Shown piece by piece: positions 48,637 through 60,822 of a stretch of 64,000 nt of DNA (the stretch's first letter is position 1; every line of letters begins with the position of its first letter). This stretch comes from Phoebastria nigripes (taxonomy: Eukaryota; Chordata; Aves; Procellariiformes; Diomedeidae). The stretch spans positions 218,653 to 282,652 of the forward strand of contig JAYKAV010002945.1 of the NCBI GenBank assembly GCA_035582835.1, written 5' to 3'. The translations under genes and the position numbers were made by a program. The notes below the pieces were generated by a model, which saw nothing but the letters and a program-made list of their open reading frames with translations, ran no database searches and was not told the DNA's origin.

Positions 48637-48740
48637 TGGCATTTTTACTAATTATTTTACCAAGCTGATGACAACTAATCAAACTGAACTGCCAGGCATC
48701 CTGCCTATACAGTGGCTGGCACTATTTGCTTTCAGTACCT
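48637..48740. promoter_or_regulatory. Candidate conserved non-coding element
   Basis: This repeat-free stretch has clustered homeodomain-type cores (ACTAATTATTTTACC and GACAACTAATCAAACTG) followed by a mixed-composition patch. It looks like a vertebrate developmental enhancer, but conservation was not checked. Confidence 0.2.
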
Positions 48741-49810
48741 GCTCTGTGGCTTTAGGAATTTTCTTTCTCACCAGCGTCTGCTGAAAATAACATACTTCTT
48801 GAATGCAGATTGGTTTACTAATCTTAAAGGAAAAACAAAACTGTAAGGTTAGCCCAAAATCTTCCAGCCTCCAGATATTCTTTTACTTAATGCAAACAAA
48901 CATTTTCAGTGGAAGACACTGGGTCATTTGGCAATCAGGCCAAGCATCCAGGTGTATATATATATTACTTTCAATATAATAGTATTTTTCAATATAATAT
49001 ATCAGTATAGTAGTAGTTTGCCTACAGTTGGGTGCCAGTCCTGCCAGCATTTTGAAGATAAATCTTTTCAAATGTGCGTGAAGTTGTGACTTATTTTGAA
49101 ATATGGGCTTTTCTGTTGTTTTTTTTTTTTTTTTAACAAATTTTACATTTTAGGGAATGGTCTGATTATCTGTGGCTACTGTAAAAATGAACTGTTAGAA
49201 ATGACAGGCTTTTCACATTAAAAGCTATGACACCATTTGACCTTTAAAAGCAGCAATTTTTTTCAACAGTCTGAGGCTCTCCCACTGCCCTCATATACAC
49301 AGTCCTTGAGGCTCTATCTGTGAGTCATAAACATGGATAGAGCCACTTGTGTGGAATATTTCTATTGAAAATATTCTACCTTGAGAATATTGGCTCAGCT
49401 GATGTTTGGGTTCATGAGTTCAGAGATTTTTAGCAACTCTTAAACTTCTGTAAAGCTAGCACTGCATGAAGAAATGCTGTGATCTTTTTTAGCTGAGCTG
49501 ACATGTTGTCTCTCTAGCTGAAAATAAACTGATCTAGTGTGCTGAAGCCAGATTTCAAGCTACGTATTCTGTCAAGGCTACTTTTCCTTAAGCAGCTCTT
49601 CAATCCTTAGTCAAGTCTTTAAAAAATATATTTACTACAGTAGATAATAATGCATCTACTGGTGTTATTTTGTGCAAATGTTAAATAATGAATTGTGAAT
49701 ATTCTCTATTATTCTCTATTATGCTAACATCTAATCACTGGTAAATGATAGGTTCAGAGAAAATCTGCCATCAGATACTATAAAAGCATACTTGAAAGCA
49801 TCTGCAGCTT

Positions 49811-49930
49811 TTGTGTGCGTGTGTGTATGTATATATACATATACATAAGTATATATAATATTATATATAATATACATTCATGTATGCATGTATGTATACA
49901 CACACAGAGAGGCACACATGTATTTATATA
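49811..49930. repeat. TG/TA/CA microsatellite with inverted symmetry
   Basis: A TG-rich left part passes through TA dinucleotides to a CA-rich right part, so the two halves are roughly reverse complements of each other. Such compound repeats can extrude cruciforms or adopt Z-DNA. The repeat is imperfect, which suggests age. Confidence 0.85.
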
Positions 49931-51120
49931 GTCACATCTTCTCAGGTCATGTTTTGGCCATGTTCCACCACCTTTTTGCTCTCTGTTTGAACCATTCATT
50001 GTTGATTCATTCTGGAATATTAAAACCAAAACAGTCAAAGTTTTTGATTAATCAAAAATACTATAGATTTGATCATGGTGTTCTTTCCTAAGCTGTATGA
50101 TCATACATGTGCAGTGTTTGTGGAAAGCTCCATCATGTTCCCTTAGGGTGCATGTATATATTTATAAACACTTTTTTTTGCCAAACCTATCATGACATGT
50201 TGACCCGATAGGCTCTGGTTAACTGTGATACTGCATGTCAGTTGTAAAATGCAGGAGAAATAAGTTTCTGTGACAGCTGTTTTACATGCCAAGTACAGTG
50301 TTTAGTTCTATACAAAAGGAAAGTAAGAAAAATACTGCAACAGCACCAATGGGGTAACTGTCTTCTTTGATGTACTCATTTCCTGCCACCTTGATTCCTC
50401 ATCATACTGCAGTACGCAGAAAGATTATGCCTGCACTGTGTATGGGGTTTGCCCTTGATGAATCCAGTCATTTCAGCTTTCACAAAGAACAAGCCTGTCT
50501 AAAACCAGAGTGGATTTGTAAAGTGTTTACTAAGCTTTAAAATCCAGCATAACAGGCATGATTAAATAGACATCAATGACAAACAAACAGTTCTGTAAGA
50601 AACAGCAGAGCACATAACAGTAACCGTTCCACAAGTTTACTGTTTGTTCCTGCTGCTTTCAGGGAAATTGAAAATGTGCGATAATTTTTCTTTCAGAATT
50701 TGCTGGAGTACTTGAAGAGCTCTGTTTAATGTTTGTTTTGGTTTTTGTGCCAGTTTTTTATAAAACAATATTATTTTTACTTCCAGTGGAACCCTAAGTA
50801 AAATGACTCTTGCGAACTATACAATGTTCTTAACACTATTGTGCTTCAGGTGTGAAGGCACTGATGAACAAGCAGCTGGTTCTTCACTCTGTGGCAACAG
50901 ACAGTTGCATTGCTTTTCAGCTACACTGTAATGAGTGACTGGTCTGTTTCATGGTCTCCCACTTAAGGAACAAACCACCTAGCAAACTAATGGTCAACTT
51001 TGTATACTGTGGATTGCAGCAAGGTCTCTCTTCTGGAGACTGGCGGGGATGTTCGAGTGAGGGGAAGCATCCTGGCTGTGTTGAATGAGCTCCTGCAGCC
51101 CTTACACAGGTCTCCATGTG
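49931..51120. other. Non-coding AT-rich DNA
   Basis: I see no gene, transposon or regulatory module that I can support in this stretch. Confidence 0.5.
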
Positions 51121-51220
51121 GATGATGTGATAAGTGCCTTGCCCAAGGTCATGCTGCAAGTCAGAGTCAGGTCTGGAAATATCGTTGAGGAGCACTGGTT
51201 CTTTGTCCCGTCATTACAAA
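51121..51220 (-). mobile_element. MIR/CORE-SINE-like remnant (minus orientation)
   Basis: TAAGTGCCTTGCCCAAGGTC followed by ATGCTGCAAGTCAGAGTCAGGTCTGGAAAT closely resembles the antisense of ancient tRNA-derived SINEs of the MIR/CORE class, whose antisense reads roughly 'TGCCCAAGGTCACACAGC' then 'AGTCAGTGGCAGAGC'. The following GGAGCACTGGTTCTTTG may be the head end of the element. Old MIR-type copies are present but rare in birds. The match is from memory. Confidence 0.5.
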
Positions 51221-54089
51221 CTGCTGCATGCCAACAGTTACCTTAATCTATACAAATGAAAACTAATACAGCTACTATTACGCTATGTCAGTGGGAAAAA
51301 AAGGTAAAATACATTCTAGTGCTATTCCTTCGACAACTGGTAAGGAATGCAAAATTCTGAGCGGAGTCTTCTGAGCAGTAAAGCAGCCTTTAAGCAGTAT
51401 AATTAAATACACTTGATACAGTTGATATTATCTCCATAATGACTCCTTTAGTTTAAAAAATAATAACTGAGAATATAAATCACCACCACAAATAGGAGAC
51501 CAGCAGCATGTTGCACAAAAAGGCATAGACAGCATTGTCTAAAACCCCTGAAGAGGGACAGATGTTGACATACATTTAGGCCAGCAGTCTCAGGTGTGTC
51601 TGTAGCTTCTAGGAAAAGCACAGAGATGGGCTGGAAAAGGCTTCTGTAAATCTTGTGTGCCTGACACCTCACTTGTCAATTTTATGCCACTGCAACTCTA
51701 TTGAAATCTCTCTAGCTGTTAGATAATTGTAATTTTGATGTGCTATTTTGTTAAAGTAGTTAAGTTTACTTTTCAACTTTTAGGTCTAATCTGCCTATGG
51801 TCAAGAGTTCTGACAAAGCACAGCGTGTTGGGGAGATTGCAATGGGAGAGAGAGTTCCAGGACCGGTCGCAAAAAGGAGAAGAGGGAGGAGACACAGGCA
51901 GGAATAGAGCATTAACTATGCAGGCACCCAGCACATGCCTCTTCATACTGTTCATCCCTTCTTCCACTCCTGTGTGTTTTCATTTTTGACTTGGAGTGGA
52001 TGCTACATGTGGCTTTCTGTAAGCTGTCACCTGTGTCTCCAGTAGAGACGTCACAGCGTCTCAGATGAGGGGGGTAGGTTTGCAGAGACAAGAAGGGCTC
52101 TTCTTGCAGATCTCATGAGCTCCTGCTTGGAGTGCCAGATAATTGAGCAGAGACTGTGATTTGCTTGCATCCCACCTCTACCTGACCTCCGAACTGGGGA
52201 TAAGCATAAACCATCTCAGTCCACTGAGTTGTGTTGGTATATGGCAATGCTTACACTAAAAAAGTCAGCGTGTCATCCAAAAATGTTATTGCTGGAAGAA
52301 CTCCGCACTAACATGGCTTCTAGACAGGGGCATTTTTGTTTGAGAATTAGCCCACTCGGGGCCTACCTGTTTGCGGCAAGGGCTCTGCAGTTTTAAAGCA
52401 AGCCTAGAAAAACAAGAGGACCATTGTACACTACTTCAAACACTGCATGAGGGCTCTCCTCCTCCCTGCAAGCAGAGGTTCTCCTTTATAGTGCTGTGTT
52501 ACTGTTTTATGTTTTTTGGTAGTGACACATTTAGCTATACAAAGTATCTTCATTTCTGACAGCCCCGGGAGAGGTAGGTACCTGTTACCGTATTGTGCTA
52601 TGCTGTACTGTGTTGTGAGTGTACTGCAGGGACTGGGGAAAGATTATGAAATAAGTCTGGGACCACTGTAGCTGCCCTGGAAGATGGAGCACAGCATCAC
52701 AGAGGTTATGAGTGGTTTTTTCTCCACAGTTATTGCATCCCAAAGTGGTTGTGTCAGGACATCACTACTTCTTTTTCCTGTTTTTTCAACCACAAAACTA
52801 GGCTCAGAATTTGATTTGGCAGCTGCTGAGCCACCCTAATATAGCAGCAGACGAATCTAGGCAAAGAACAAATCTATCACTATATCTGACTGATCTCTCT
52901 GCTTATGCACAGTGACAAATTCTCACCTCTCCATATAGATCAGCAGGCTCTGTAACCAGTCAGTCACGCATAAGTTGTGACAGCGCATCACAAGATTGGC
53001 AATTTGGAGCCCCAGAGTACAAGGTAAAACATGCCGTTTTTTTACATGAAAACAGCAGCCTTTTCCACTCCAATACTTTTTACCACCCTCACCCCGCCAT
53101 CATCCTTTCACAAGAAAACATAATGTTCTTCTCTCTATCTTCCAATAAAAAAGCATACAAAGCAAGGAAGTAATGATCAAGATGCATTTTCTGTAACATT
53201 TATTTCTTTTTCCTGAACATATTTTCATTCTCTCAGCTCAGGACTGGTTAAGAAAGAAATTCCCATTTGCTATGTGACCTTTAAAATGTAAAGTTGAAAA
53301 CCTCAATCTTGAGACAAAAATCTAGGCATGTCAATTGATAGAGAAAGAGAGATGGTCATGAGAAGAATAGTTTAGATATGATAAGTATCATCAGCTGTCT
53401 TTGACTTCAGTGAAAACTGGAAATGGGTGGCTTGATTTTAGAAGTTAGTGATATGGGTAAAGGATATTTTTAAAGTAGCTTTACATGTTACATTGCTTCC
53501 ATAGAATTTGAATTACTAAAATACTTGGGCATGTCAGAAAACCCATCCCAGTTAAAGACACTGGCTCTCAGTTAAAGACACTTAGCCAAATGTCTTAGAA
53601 ACAGGATATTTCAAGGAGCTGCTGAAGAACATGTGCATTTTGTATGTTTGCATGTTGAATGAAGCCATTAGTAACCACAGAAATAGGGAAATGGAGTTGA
53701 AATATATAAAACTTCAGTTAAAATAAATAAGTAAAAGTATTAAGTGGATTTTCAAGCATTTTTATTGTTAAGAAAAGCTATGGGTTACAAATGAAATGTG
53801 CTTATTCTCCCTAACATGGGAATATTGATAAAACTGAAAAATAGTTGTGTCAGTTTTACAGTTTCCTCTGAAAATGTTAATTAAAAAAAATTAGTTTCCA
53901 GGTCAGAAAGCTGAGGGGAGATTTACAGAAAGACAAATTAACAAATAAGGTTATAAAACTTAAAACTTTCACGTTAAACTTGTTCTGTGTTCTGCTGCAT
54001 GATGTGAGTCTAATGGAGAGCTGCCCATTGCATTGCAGCATGGGATTATCTATCAAGTAGATGCTAGTAATGACATTACATTTAATATG
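51221..54089. other. Non-coding AT-rich DNA
   Basis: No gene is recognisable. A 14-bp direct repeat CAGTTAAAGACACT occurs at 53549-53562 and 53569-53582. The stretch 51800-52700 is somewhat more GC-rich with no frame above 84 codons. Nothing else stands out. Confidence 0.5.
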
Positions 54090-54306
54090 ATGGTTCTCAA
54101 ACTTTTTTTGATGACCGTACCTAATATGTATTAAACTTTTTTATGGATCACTATTCAGCCCTAGCATTAAACTTTTAATTTAAAACTCTCCTTAAGATGA
54201 TATAAATGAAAATAAAATAATAGCTTCTCTGGAGCAGCTGCAGGCTGCTGAGCATGGACTCACAGACCACCCACTAATCTATAGACCACAATCTGGAAAC
54301 TGCTGT
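54090..54306. mobile_element. Old hAT-like (Charlie/MER type) transposon remnant
   Basis: The left end reads TGGTTCTCAAACTTTTTTTG, matching the terminal inverted repeat style of hAT elements (CAGNGGTTCTCAAACTTT). The right end, ATAGACCACAATCTGGAAAC then TGCTG, reads on the reverse strand as CAGCAGTTTCCAGATTGTGG, a degenerate version of the same end. CACAGACCACCCACTAATC inside is also typical of these non-autonomous elements. No clean 8-bp target duplication is visible, consistent with age. It has no coding capacity. Confidence 0.55.
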
Positions 54307-56964
54307 TTGATGGACTTATCTGATGATTTTTTTTTTACAGTTTGCATATAATTAGATGGGCTCAGCTTGTTTCCTAGAGTTTTATCCACTTTCTGAAAAC
54401 CACAGTTTCATTGTTGGTAGAGATCACAAACTCTGAGTTGTACATAAAACGGACCTATCTTCTCAAGAGATAGTCACTGCTTTCCGAAGTGCCAGCATGC
54501 GGGATTTCAGAAAATACCAGTCTACTGCAGCAGTCTATGCAGTGAGAATGACTAATAAAAGAACATGTTGCAAAGTATGGCGTTGGTCACTGAGACCGGC
54601 ACGGAAGCCTGGCAGTCCTTTGGTATTAGAAAGTTCAGGTTTCAGAATAATGGAAGCTTTGAAACCATCCAATATATTAATTATGCAGGATGTATTGTTC
54701 TGGATCCCTGGTTTCCTAGGTCTGAATTGTCATTGGTTATAATGATGATCTGGACTACCAGTGTAGCAAGGAGAGCATGCAATGGCTTATTTTCTTTCAT
54801 GAGAGGTGAAGCCTCAAAGTTTTCATTTTTTAATGAACACAACAGATAGAAATACCCAGTTCATCAACGTACTTGGGTATATACCTAACTGTGGAGCCTT
54901 AGTAGAAATGAAATAATATTTTTAATTGATATAAGAATAGGACATCAGCTCTGATATTATTATTGCCGATTTTTCTATTGTGAGAAATCATGTGCTTTTG
55001 CAACACTGTAAATTCTGGAGTGAAATGGCCATTTTCAAAATGTTCCACATGCCAGTGGTTCTGAGAGGGTATTTGCCAAACAAGGCAGCTCATAAGGGAT
55101 AACTCTGAAGGCAGTCAAGTTTAGACGAGTTTCCAGAACGCAAGCCCTTTGGGATTTGCCTTCCCTCCATAACAGTTTTAAGGCATCACTTTCAAAATCT
55201 TGTTTTTACTTTAGCTGGCAAGATGTTGGTCAATTATTTTTTATAGGACTTAGAGAACCTCAGGGACATCGCGTTCGGCCAATGGTGAGAGTAGCAGTTA
55301 AAAGTAAATAAACAAATTCCAGCCTCCAGGGGTGTTACAGGGCATGTGAATATTTACAGAATGATCCATCCTGTTCTCCTCAGGTCATGAGGATGACCTG
55401 CTTTGAGCTGGTGAAGGAGGAAATGAGTCCAAGGTGAAGAAAAAAGTATAAGACTCTAAATGCTTCTACATAAGGCAGAGAAACCATCTGTTGAGGAGAG
55501 ACCTAGGGACATTCACTGCATGCCAGTGCTTACAGAAAATGTGTGGGGCAGCACGTGAGAGAATGGAGGGACTCTAACGACCACATAGCTCTTTCCGTTC
55601 AAAGGTACGATGATATCTCTGGTGTAATTCACAGTGAAGCCTTTTTTCAGAAACACTTATTTAATTAAATGAGCATCTTTTCTTGAGAATCCACCATAGC
55701 AAAAAACAAACAAATAAAAAATGAAAGCAAATATTATTTCTAGCACCACAATGCTGATGATATTTACTATGGAATATTGAAATACCAACCTGACTTCAGT
55801 TCTGAACCTGATTTCAGTTCTCCAGAGATATACTGAGGAGTGAGCAACCTAGTGCTTCTAATGCTCTCTTTCTCAGTAGTAGGACAAGTCCCTTTGCCAG
55901 AAACTTCTCACTCTTCTTGACCAGAAATACGAACTGTCTTTGGGTGTTCCATAAAATTAGTAGTATCTAAAAAAGGAAAGAAACTATTGAAATATAGCTT
56001 ATTACAAGCCAGCAAAATACTCTCCAGCTGATCCTTAAAAGTAGGTGGGTTTCTTTTTTTGTTTTGTTGAAGTGGAATGAATCATTAACTGCCTAACAGA
56101 ACAAAGTACTAAATGTTCAAGAAAAATGTTCAAGACTAACATATTAAGTTCTACATTTAGTGCCAAATCATGGTGTAAACTGAAAAAGTCTAGAGCAGTT
56201 ACTTTTAAGGCAAAGTAGCATCACATAACCTTTAAATTACAGAAGAAGGACCTTCATTTTCATCTTAACTACCTGTTACTCAGTAAGCATCCGTATCCAA
56301 GATCAGCTTTACTTGCCTTACCTAGAAGCATGCTATAATTCAAGACTTGGAAAAACAGTTGTGAATTAATATTGTGTACCTTAGTATGCAAAATGCCCAC
56401 ATGCCTTATTCTTTTCACATTTTGTAGGGCAAAATAAACAATGCAACAAAAGCAACATTAAAAATCAAAAAGCTGAGTCAAAAGTACATCCTGTTCTATT
56501 ATATCACAACACTAAGGAAAACACATTGTACTTTCTCAGTCCCCAAACCTTTCCTTCCAAAAGATGGAGGTAGTCTATGAGATATTTTTTCCTCAAATTA
56601 AGTTCTGTTTTCAAAAGGCAAACAGGTATTCAAAGTATTCTTATCTTTAGGTGTTCAGGTGGCTGAAACCCCTTTCTAACCAGCAGGAGGGAAAAATTTA
56701 GCCGCTTCACCCTTAATTACTGAAGGATATTCTAAGTTATTTTAAGTTCCTACATTTCACACTATGTGGTTTTTGATTCACTGGGATTTTTGCTTCTTCT
56801 TTTGACTACATTTGCAACTTCTGCATCTATTCTTTACTTTAGGAAGGGGAAAAATGCTATCCCAGTGCTCTCAGTTGCACTGAAGGCAGCACAAAGAGTG
56901 AGAAACACAGAATTGGTCCAGCACTTCCAAGATCTCTGTGGCAGATGGATAATTCAGCATGTGC
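54307..56964. other. Non-coding AT-rich DNA
   Basis: No gene is recognisable. Two overlapping frames at 54497-54849 (81 and 94 codons) show no domain. An 18-bp tandem duplication (AACCTGACTTCAGTTCTG and near copy) lies at 55787-55822. Confidence 0.5.
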
Positions 56965-57030
56965 TGTGTTTGTGACTCAAGGCCACCCAGCCAGTGTGCA
57001 GGGAAGAGCACCAGTTCTGCCTGGGGCAGC
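56965..57030 (-). mobile_element. Possible MIR-like SINE fragment (minus orientation)
   Basis: GTGACTCAAGGCCACCCAGC and the following CAGTGTGCAGGGAAGAGCACCAGTTCTGCCTGG resemble the same antisense MIR/CORE segment as the copy at 51121, at lower similarity. It could be coincidence. Confidence 0.3.
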
Positions 57031-57640
57031 TGTGCCAAAAGAAGCAAGATATGATAGCAAATGCTAGAGTCCACAGTAGGGTTCTGGTCAGTGTCTAATG
57101 GTCTAAAACATGATCAAGTGCTCTGCAACTATCCAAAAATCCTGCTTCCCAGGGAGATGCCTGGGCAAGATCTGAGTCTTGAACAGTGTGAAATTTGGGG
57201 GAAAGAGGCAGTTTTGCTGTTGCCTGTGATCTTTAAGTCATTGTGCAAATCTGTGAGAACATTCTACAAAGATGATAATCACTACCCTTTGTCATTGCAG
57301 ATACACAATCAAACAGTCATTGGATATGTGCTAGGCAGAAAGTGAATTGATTGGTTTATAAAAGACTTCTTTTTCTGTGCAACGTGCAACATTTATTGTC
57401 CTTGCTCCCTTGCTAAAGTATCCATTTCTTGGTAAACTTTTTCAGAGAACAGAAAACTTCACTTAGGAGAATAGCTTCGGTTCCCTTTGACTTGGCTGTC
57501 AAGGAATAATTGGTAATATAAATCCCTAAGTAAAAAACAAAATCAAGTCACTAGTGTGCTTAGAAATGCCATATGGTTTGTATTTTCTCAAAAACCCAAT
57601 TGCTTTTTAAAAAAATTCACACATACACACACACAAAAGG

Positions 57641-57691
<51 letters not shown>

Positions 57692-57726
57692 AAAAAAAAG
57701 GACCAAAAAAAAAAAGGAAAAAAAAA

Positions 57727-57783
<57 letters not shown>

Positions 57784-57786
57784 AAT

Positions 57787-57827
<41 letters not shown>

Positions 57828-57903
57828 AAAAAAAAGAGGAAAAAGAAAAGAAAAAAAAAGGAAAAAAGAGGACCAAAAAAAAAGAGGAAAAAAAAAAAGA
57901 GAG
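57641..57903 (+). repeat. Long A-rich purine tract
   Basis: Pure A runs of about 49, 28, 35 and 32 bases are broken by single G bases, a TTTAATTT patch near 57784-57793 and two copies of GGACC within A-runs (at 57700 and 57870, 170 bases apart). It follows a short CA repeat at about 57607-57634. The two GGACC anchors suggest that the tract grew by duplication. Lysine-only frames across it are artefacts. Exact lengths are likely to be unreliable in any assembly. Confidence 0.95.
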
Positions 57904-58589
57904 AAGCCAAGGGGCTACTATTCTCTTTTTAATTTCATAGTAATTCCACTGATACCCCAGATAGAAATGGATTTGGAAATGGATGCAACTAAAAGTCTGA
58001 TTTATGTATGTGCTCCTAAAAACATAAAATAGGAAATTGAGCATGTATCCCAAATATCTTTTACTACATTAAGGAAATGAATTTATACTGGCATAAGGTA
58101 AGAGGGAATCAGGTCTTCTGTATTTATTCTGCAATCACACACTTGCTAAATTAAGTTTTGATAACCTTTAATGATACAGGACCTCTCTTTAACTCCTTTC
58201 AGTCTTGCAGATAAATAACAATAATTTGGGGAAAAAGTAGGGGGACTGAGACCTTTGGGAATCATATAGATCTGAAATGCTTTCGAAGATTAAATAATAA
58301 AATTCAGGTAGTCATGCCCAACAAATGAACTGATCTGCAGATACATTTAAGTACATTATATAATGCCAGGAGCTGGGGCATGCCAATGGAGACAAATTGC
58401 CTGGCATTCATAGATAAAAGGAGAGGTCTGCTTAAACCTGTATTAAGATAGTAATGCCTGATAGTGGACCATTTTATGTCCAGAAATATCATCTATAGCT
58501 TGTATATGTGCATTACAAAAGGTTGTAAAAAAAGTTTCATGTTCCAGTATAAACTAGTTGGTGCTGGAGTCAGGAAGGCATTGTTAAGT
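57904..58589. other. Non-coding AT-rich DNA
   Basis: No feature that I can support beyond ordinary AT-rich sequence. It may include degraded upstream parts of the CR1 copy that follows, but I could not align it. Confidence 0.5.
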
Positions 58590-58668
58590 TCACTGTTCAA
58601 ACAGGAGGTTGGACTAGATGGCTCCAGAGCTTGCTTCCAGCCTGAATTATTCTTTGATTCTGTGATTA
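58590..58668 (+). mobile_element. CR1 LINE 3'-end fragment (plus orientation)
   Basis: AGGAGGTTGGACTAGATGGC and CCAGAGCTTGCTTCCAGCC match the classic avian CR1 3' region (GGTTGGACTAGATGACC, then CTTCCAACC), followed by two degenerate terminal octamers, ATTCTTTG and ATTCTGTG. Like most CR1 copies it is strongly 5'-truncated. Confidence 0.9.
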
Positions 58669-60631
58669 TCCAGCTCTGTAGCTAAGCAGGGGCAGAAATG
58701 TGTGAAATTCTGGAGGTTTTCACATTTCTCTGAAGAATTAGGACTGTCCTATATGGAAGGAGGATATCAAACTTGTTGGACTCTCTTCTCTGATCCTGTA
58801 TGATATATCCTACTTCCCTAAGTGTACTGCAGCTTAACTGGTGCCTGCATAAGTTCATTTTTTTAGACAATTCCATGTAATTCAACCAATGAAATGTGGC
58901 TTTGAAAGATGAAGCCCTTTTTCGTAATTGACCATAATGTAGTCTTAGGGAAGGAGGCTTGGATGCGATCAGAGGAAATGAAGTGATGTACTATGAAAAG
59001 ATGTAGGTACTTTGTCATTTGCAGGTGAATGGCTATCTCTTTAAAGATTTTCCCTCTACACCAATCAATATGCCTTTAATGAGGAGAGTCCATGTCATAG
59101 CATTCAGATGTGCATCAAGAGGTCATGCATTTTACTAGCCAGATTAGGGAGAGAAGAGGGGCCTTGCATAATATTCTAGCCAAAATCTGTGTTTAGGTTG
59201 CGAACCCATGTGCTTAGGGCTTAGGGCTTTTTGAAACTGGGATTTAGAATGCGGTTCATCTTTAATATAAATACTTCTAAACAAAAATTAACATTTTATT
59301 TGCGGGTTGGAAATCAACTACTATCCTAAACAGTCTAAGCTAAATTTTATGCTAGTTTATGCAAAATGTTGTCATGCATGGATTAAGCACGAACAAAAGC
59401 CCAAAATACTCAAAAGTTGCCATTAACTTTTCAAAGTCTCCATTTTATAAGGTAATTGAGACCTCTAAGTGCCATTTTGACCATATGGTACTTTGACAGT
59501 ACAGTAATATATCCGTTTCACTCTAGAAGTCATTAATATGAGCTAGATTCATGCAAAACCTGTAAAAGTTCGTGACATTTCATTTGAAAATTGTGTGTTC
59601 TCTTAAGAATAATCCATACATTCTCTCCCTCATCCTCACTGCTTGTACCTGTACCATGAGAAAGACTATATAGGTCAGACTGTATGCTGGAGTTTTTTGT
59701 TTGTTTTCTCTTGTCCTATATGCATATAAACATTTTTTCTTCTGTTGTTGGTCTTCTTTTTCTTGAACATTCAGGATTGTAGTCACAGCTTCACCTAGGT
59801 GGCATAATTTTGAATCCTCCCTCCCCAGCACTCCATAGTAATTGTGAGGACACATTAAGCTGCTACCTGAGATTTAATTTCTTTGAAAATTGTGTTTGAA
59901 TATCTTTAAGAAATAAATGGAGGGCCATTATTCCTTTCACAGAATCCTTATCTGATTGAAACTCAAAGATAAGCTCCCTTTTTGTCAAAGAATGGATGAA
60001 TGCAGATAGTGGCAGAAGAAACAGAAAGTGGTTGAAATACTAACCTGGCTGCTCTGAAGATCCAAAAGTACTTAGGCACAGATTGGGTGACATTTTCTTC
60101 CTTCTTCCCCAGAAGAAGGCTAGTTTGCGTTAAATGGTGTTACACATAATCTTGTTTGTAGCCTCTCATTGCTGCAAATGTTAAAGTGAGTAAGTGCCAT
60201 ATAATTGCCCTGGGGAACATATAAATGGCAAAAAGCTGAAGCTGGGAATATTATGTATTATGTAGGACAACAACAAAACCAGGTTGAACCTTACTTTCTT
60301 TCCCAGTTCCTCTTTTCCCTGTCCCTTTGCTTGATTTCCTGATGTGCTGAAGATATAACATGGTCTGCCTCTTATGCAAGTCTGAAATCAGAGCTGTCAT
60401 GTGGTTTCTTTCAGCCTGTCAAAGATGCAGTATGCTATATTCTATTCAACAATGCTGCTCAATACAGCATATGACTGTAAATCTTCTTTTTACGTACACT
60501 GCAGTAGAGACCTTTGTCCCTTGTGATTTACCAGGTTTTATTCAGCTGTAAAAGGACTGGTGTTCAAGAGCTCTTTCAGGAGGGACTTAACTAGTCCTGA
60601 GAGGGTGCAAAAAGAAGGTAAATTCCATTAT
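58669..60631. other. Non-coding AT-rich DNA
   Basis: No gene is recognisable. Short frames up to 91 codons have no domains. A short duplication (GTGCTTAGGGCTTAGGGC) occurs near 59210. Confidence 0.5.
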
Positions 60632-60642
60632 TTAAAAAAACA

Positions 60643-60675
<33 letters not shown>

Positions 60676-60822
60676 AACCCAAACCCCAAACAAAAAAAGC
60701 AAACAAAAAACCCAAACAAACAACAAAAAAACCCAAAACAAAACAAAAAACCCCAAAACAAAACAAAACAAAAAAACCCACACCCGAAACAAAACAAACA
60801 AAAAAACCCCCAAACCCACAAT
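60632..60822 (+). repeat. A/C-only low-complexity tract, (CAAAA)n-derived
   Basis: About 190 bases consist almost only of A and C on the plus strand, with G only at 60699 and 60786. It starts as (CAAAA)n and passes into CAAA/CCCAAA mixtures. The complementary strand therefore has several GGG and GGGG runs spaced by T. Frames across it encode Lys/Thr/Asn/Gln or Phe/Cys/Gly repeats and are not genes. Confidence 0.95.

Larger units (their letters stand above)
42001..49810. other. Non-coding AT-rich DNA
   Basis: No gene is recognisable. The stretch includes an N-rich A tract at 42674-42706, a 19-bp tandem duplication at 45802-45839, a (TTTG)n run near 47375-47397, a T16-type run near 49117-49134 and a 9-bp inverted repeat at 49310-49344. 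A 105-codon frame at 44252-44569 has no domain. The block 48637-48740 has the look of a conserved non-coding element (TAATTA-type cores next to TGATGACAACTAATC). Confidence 0.5.

Noticed and set aside
49310..49344. 9-bp inverted repeat GGCTCTATC...GATAGAGCC
   Set aside because: It has a short stem and a 17-base loop, and is expected by chance in a window of this length.
57556..58053. Poly-lysine and poly-phenylalanine frames up to 119 codons
   Set aside because: They are translations of the A-rich tract and have no protein character.
60632..60822. Telomere-like interstitial repeat
   Set aside because: There are G-runs and T-runs on the minus strand, but no TTAGGG units, so it is not a vertebrate telomeric repeat.
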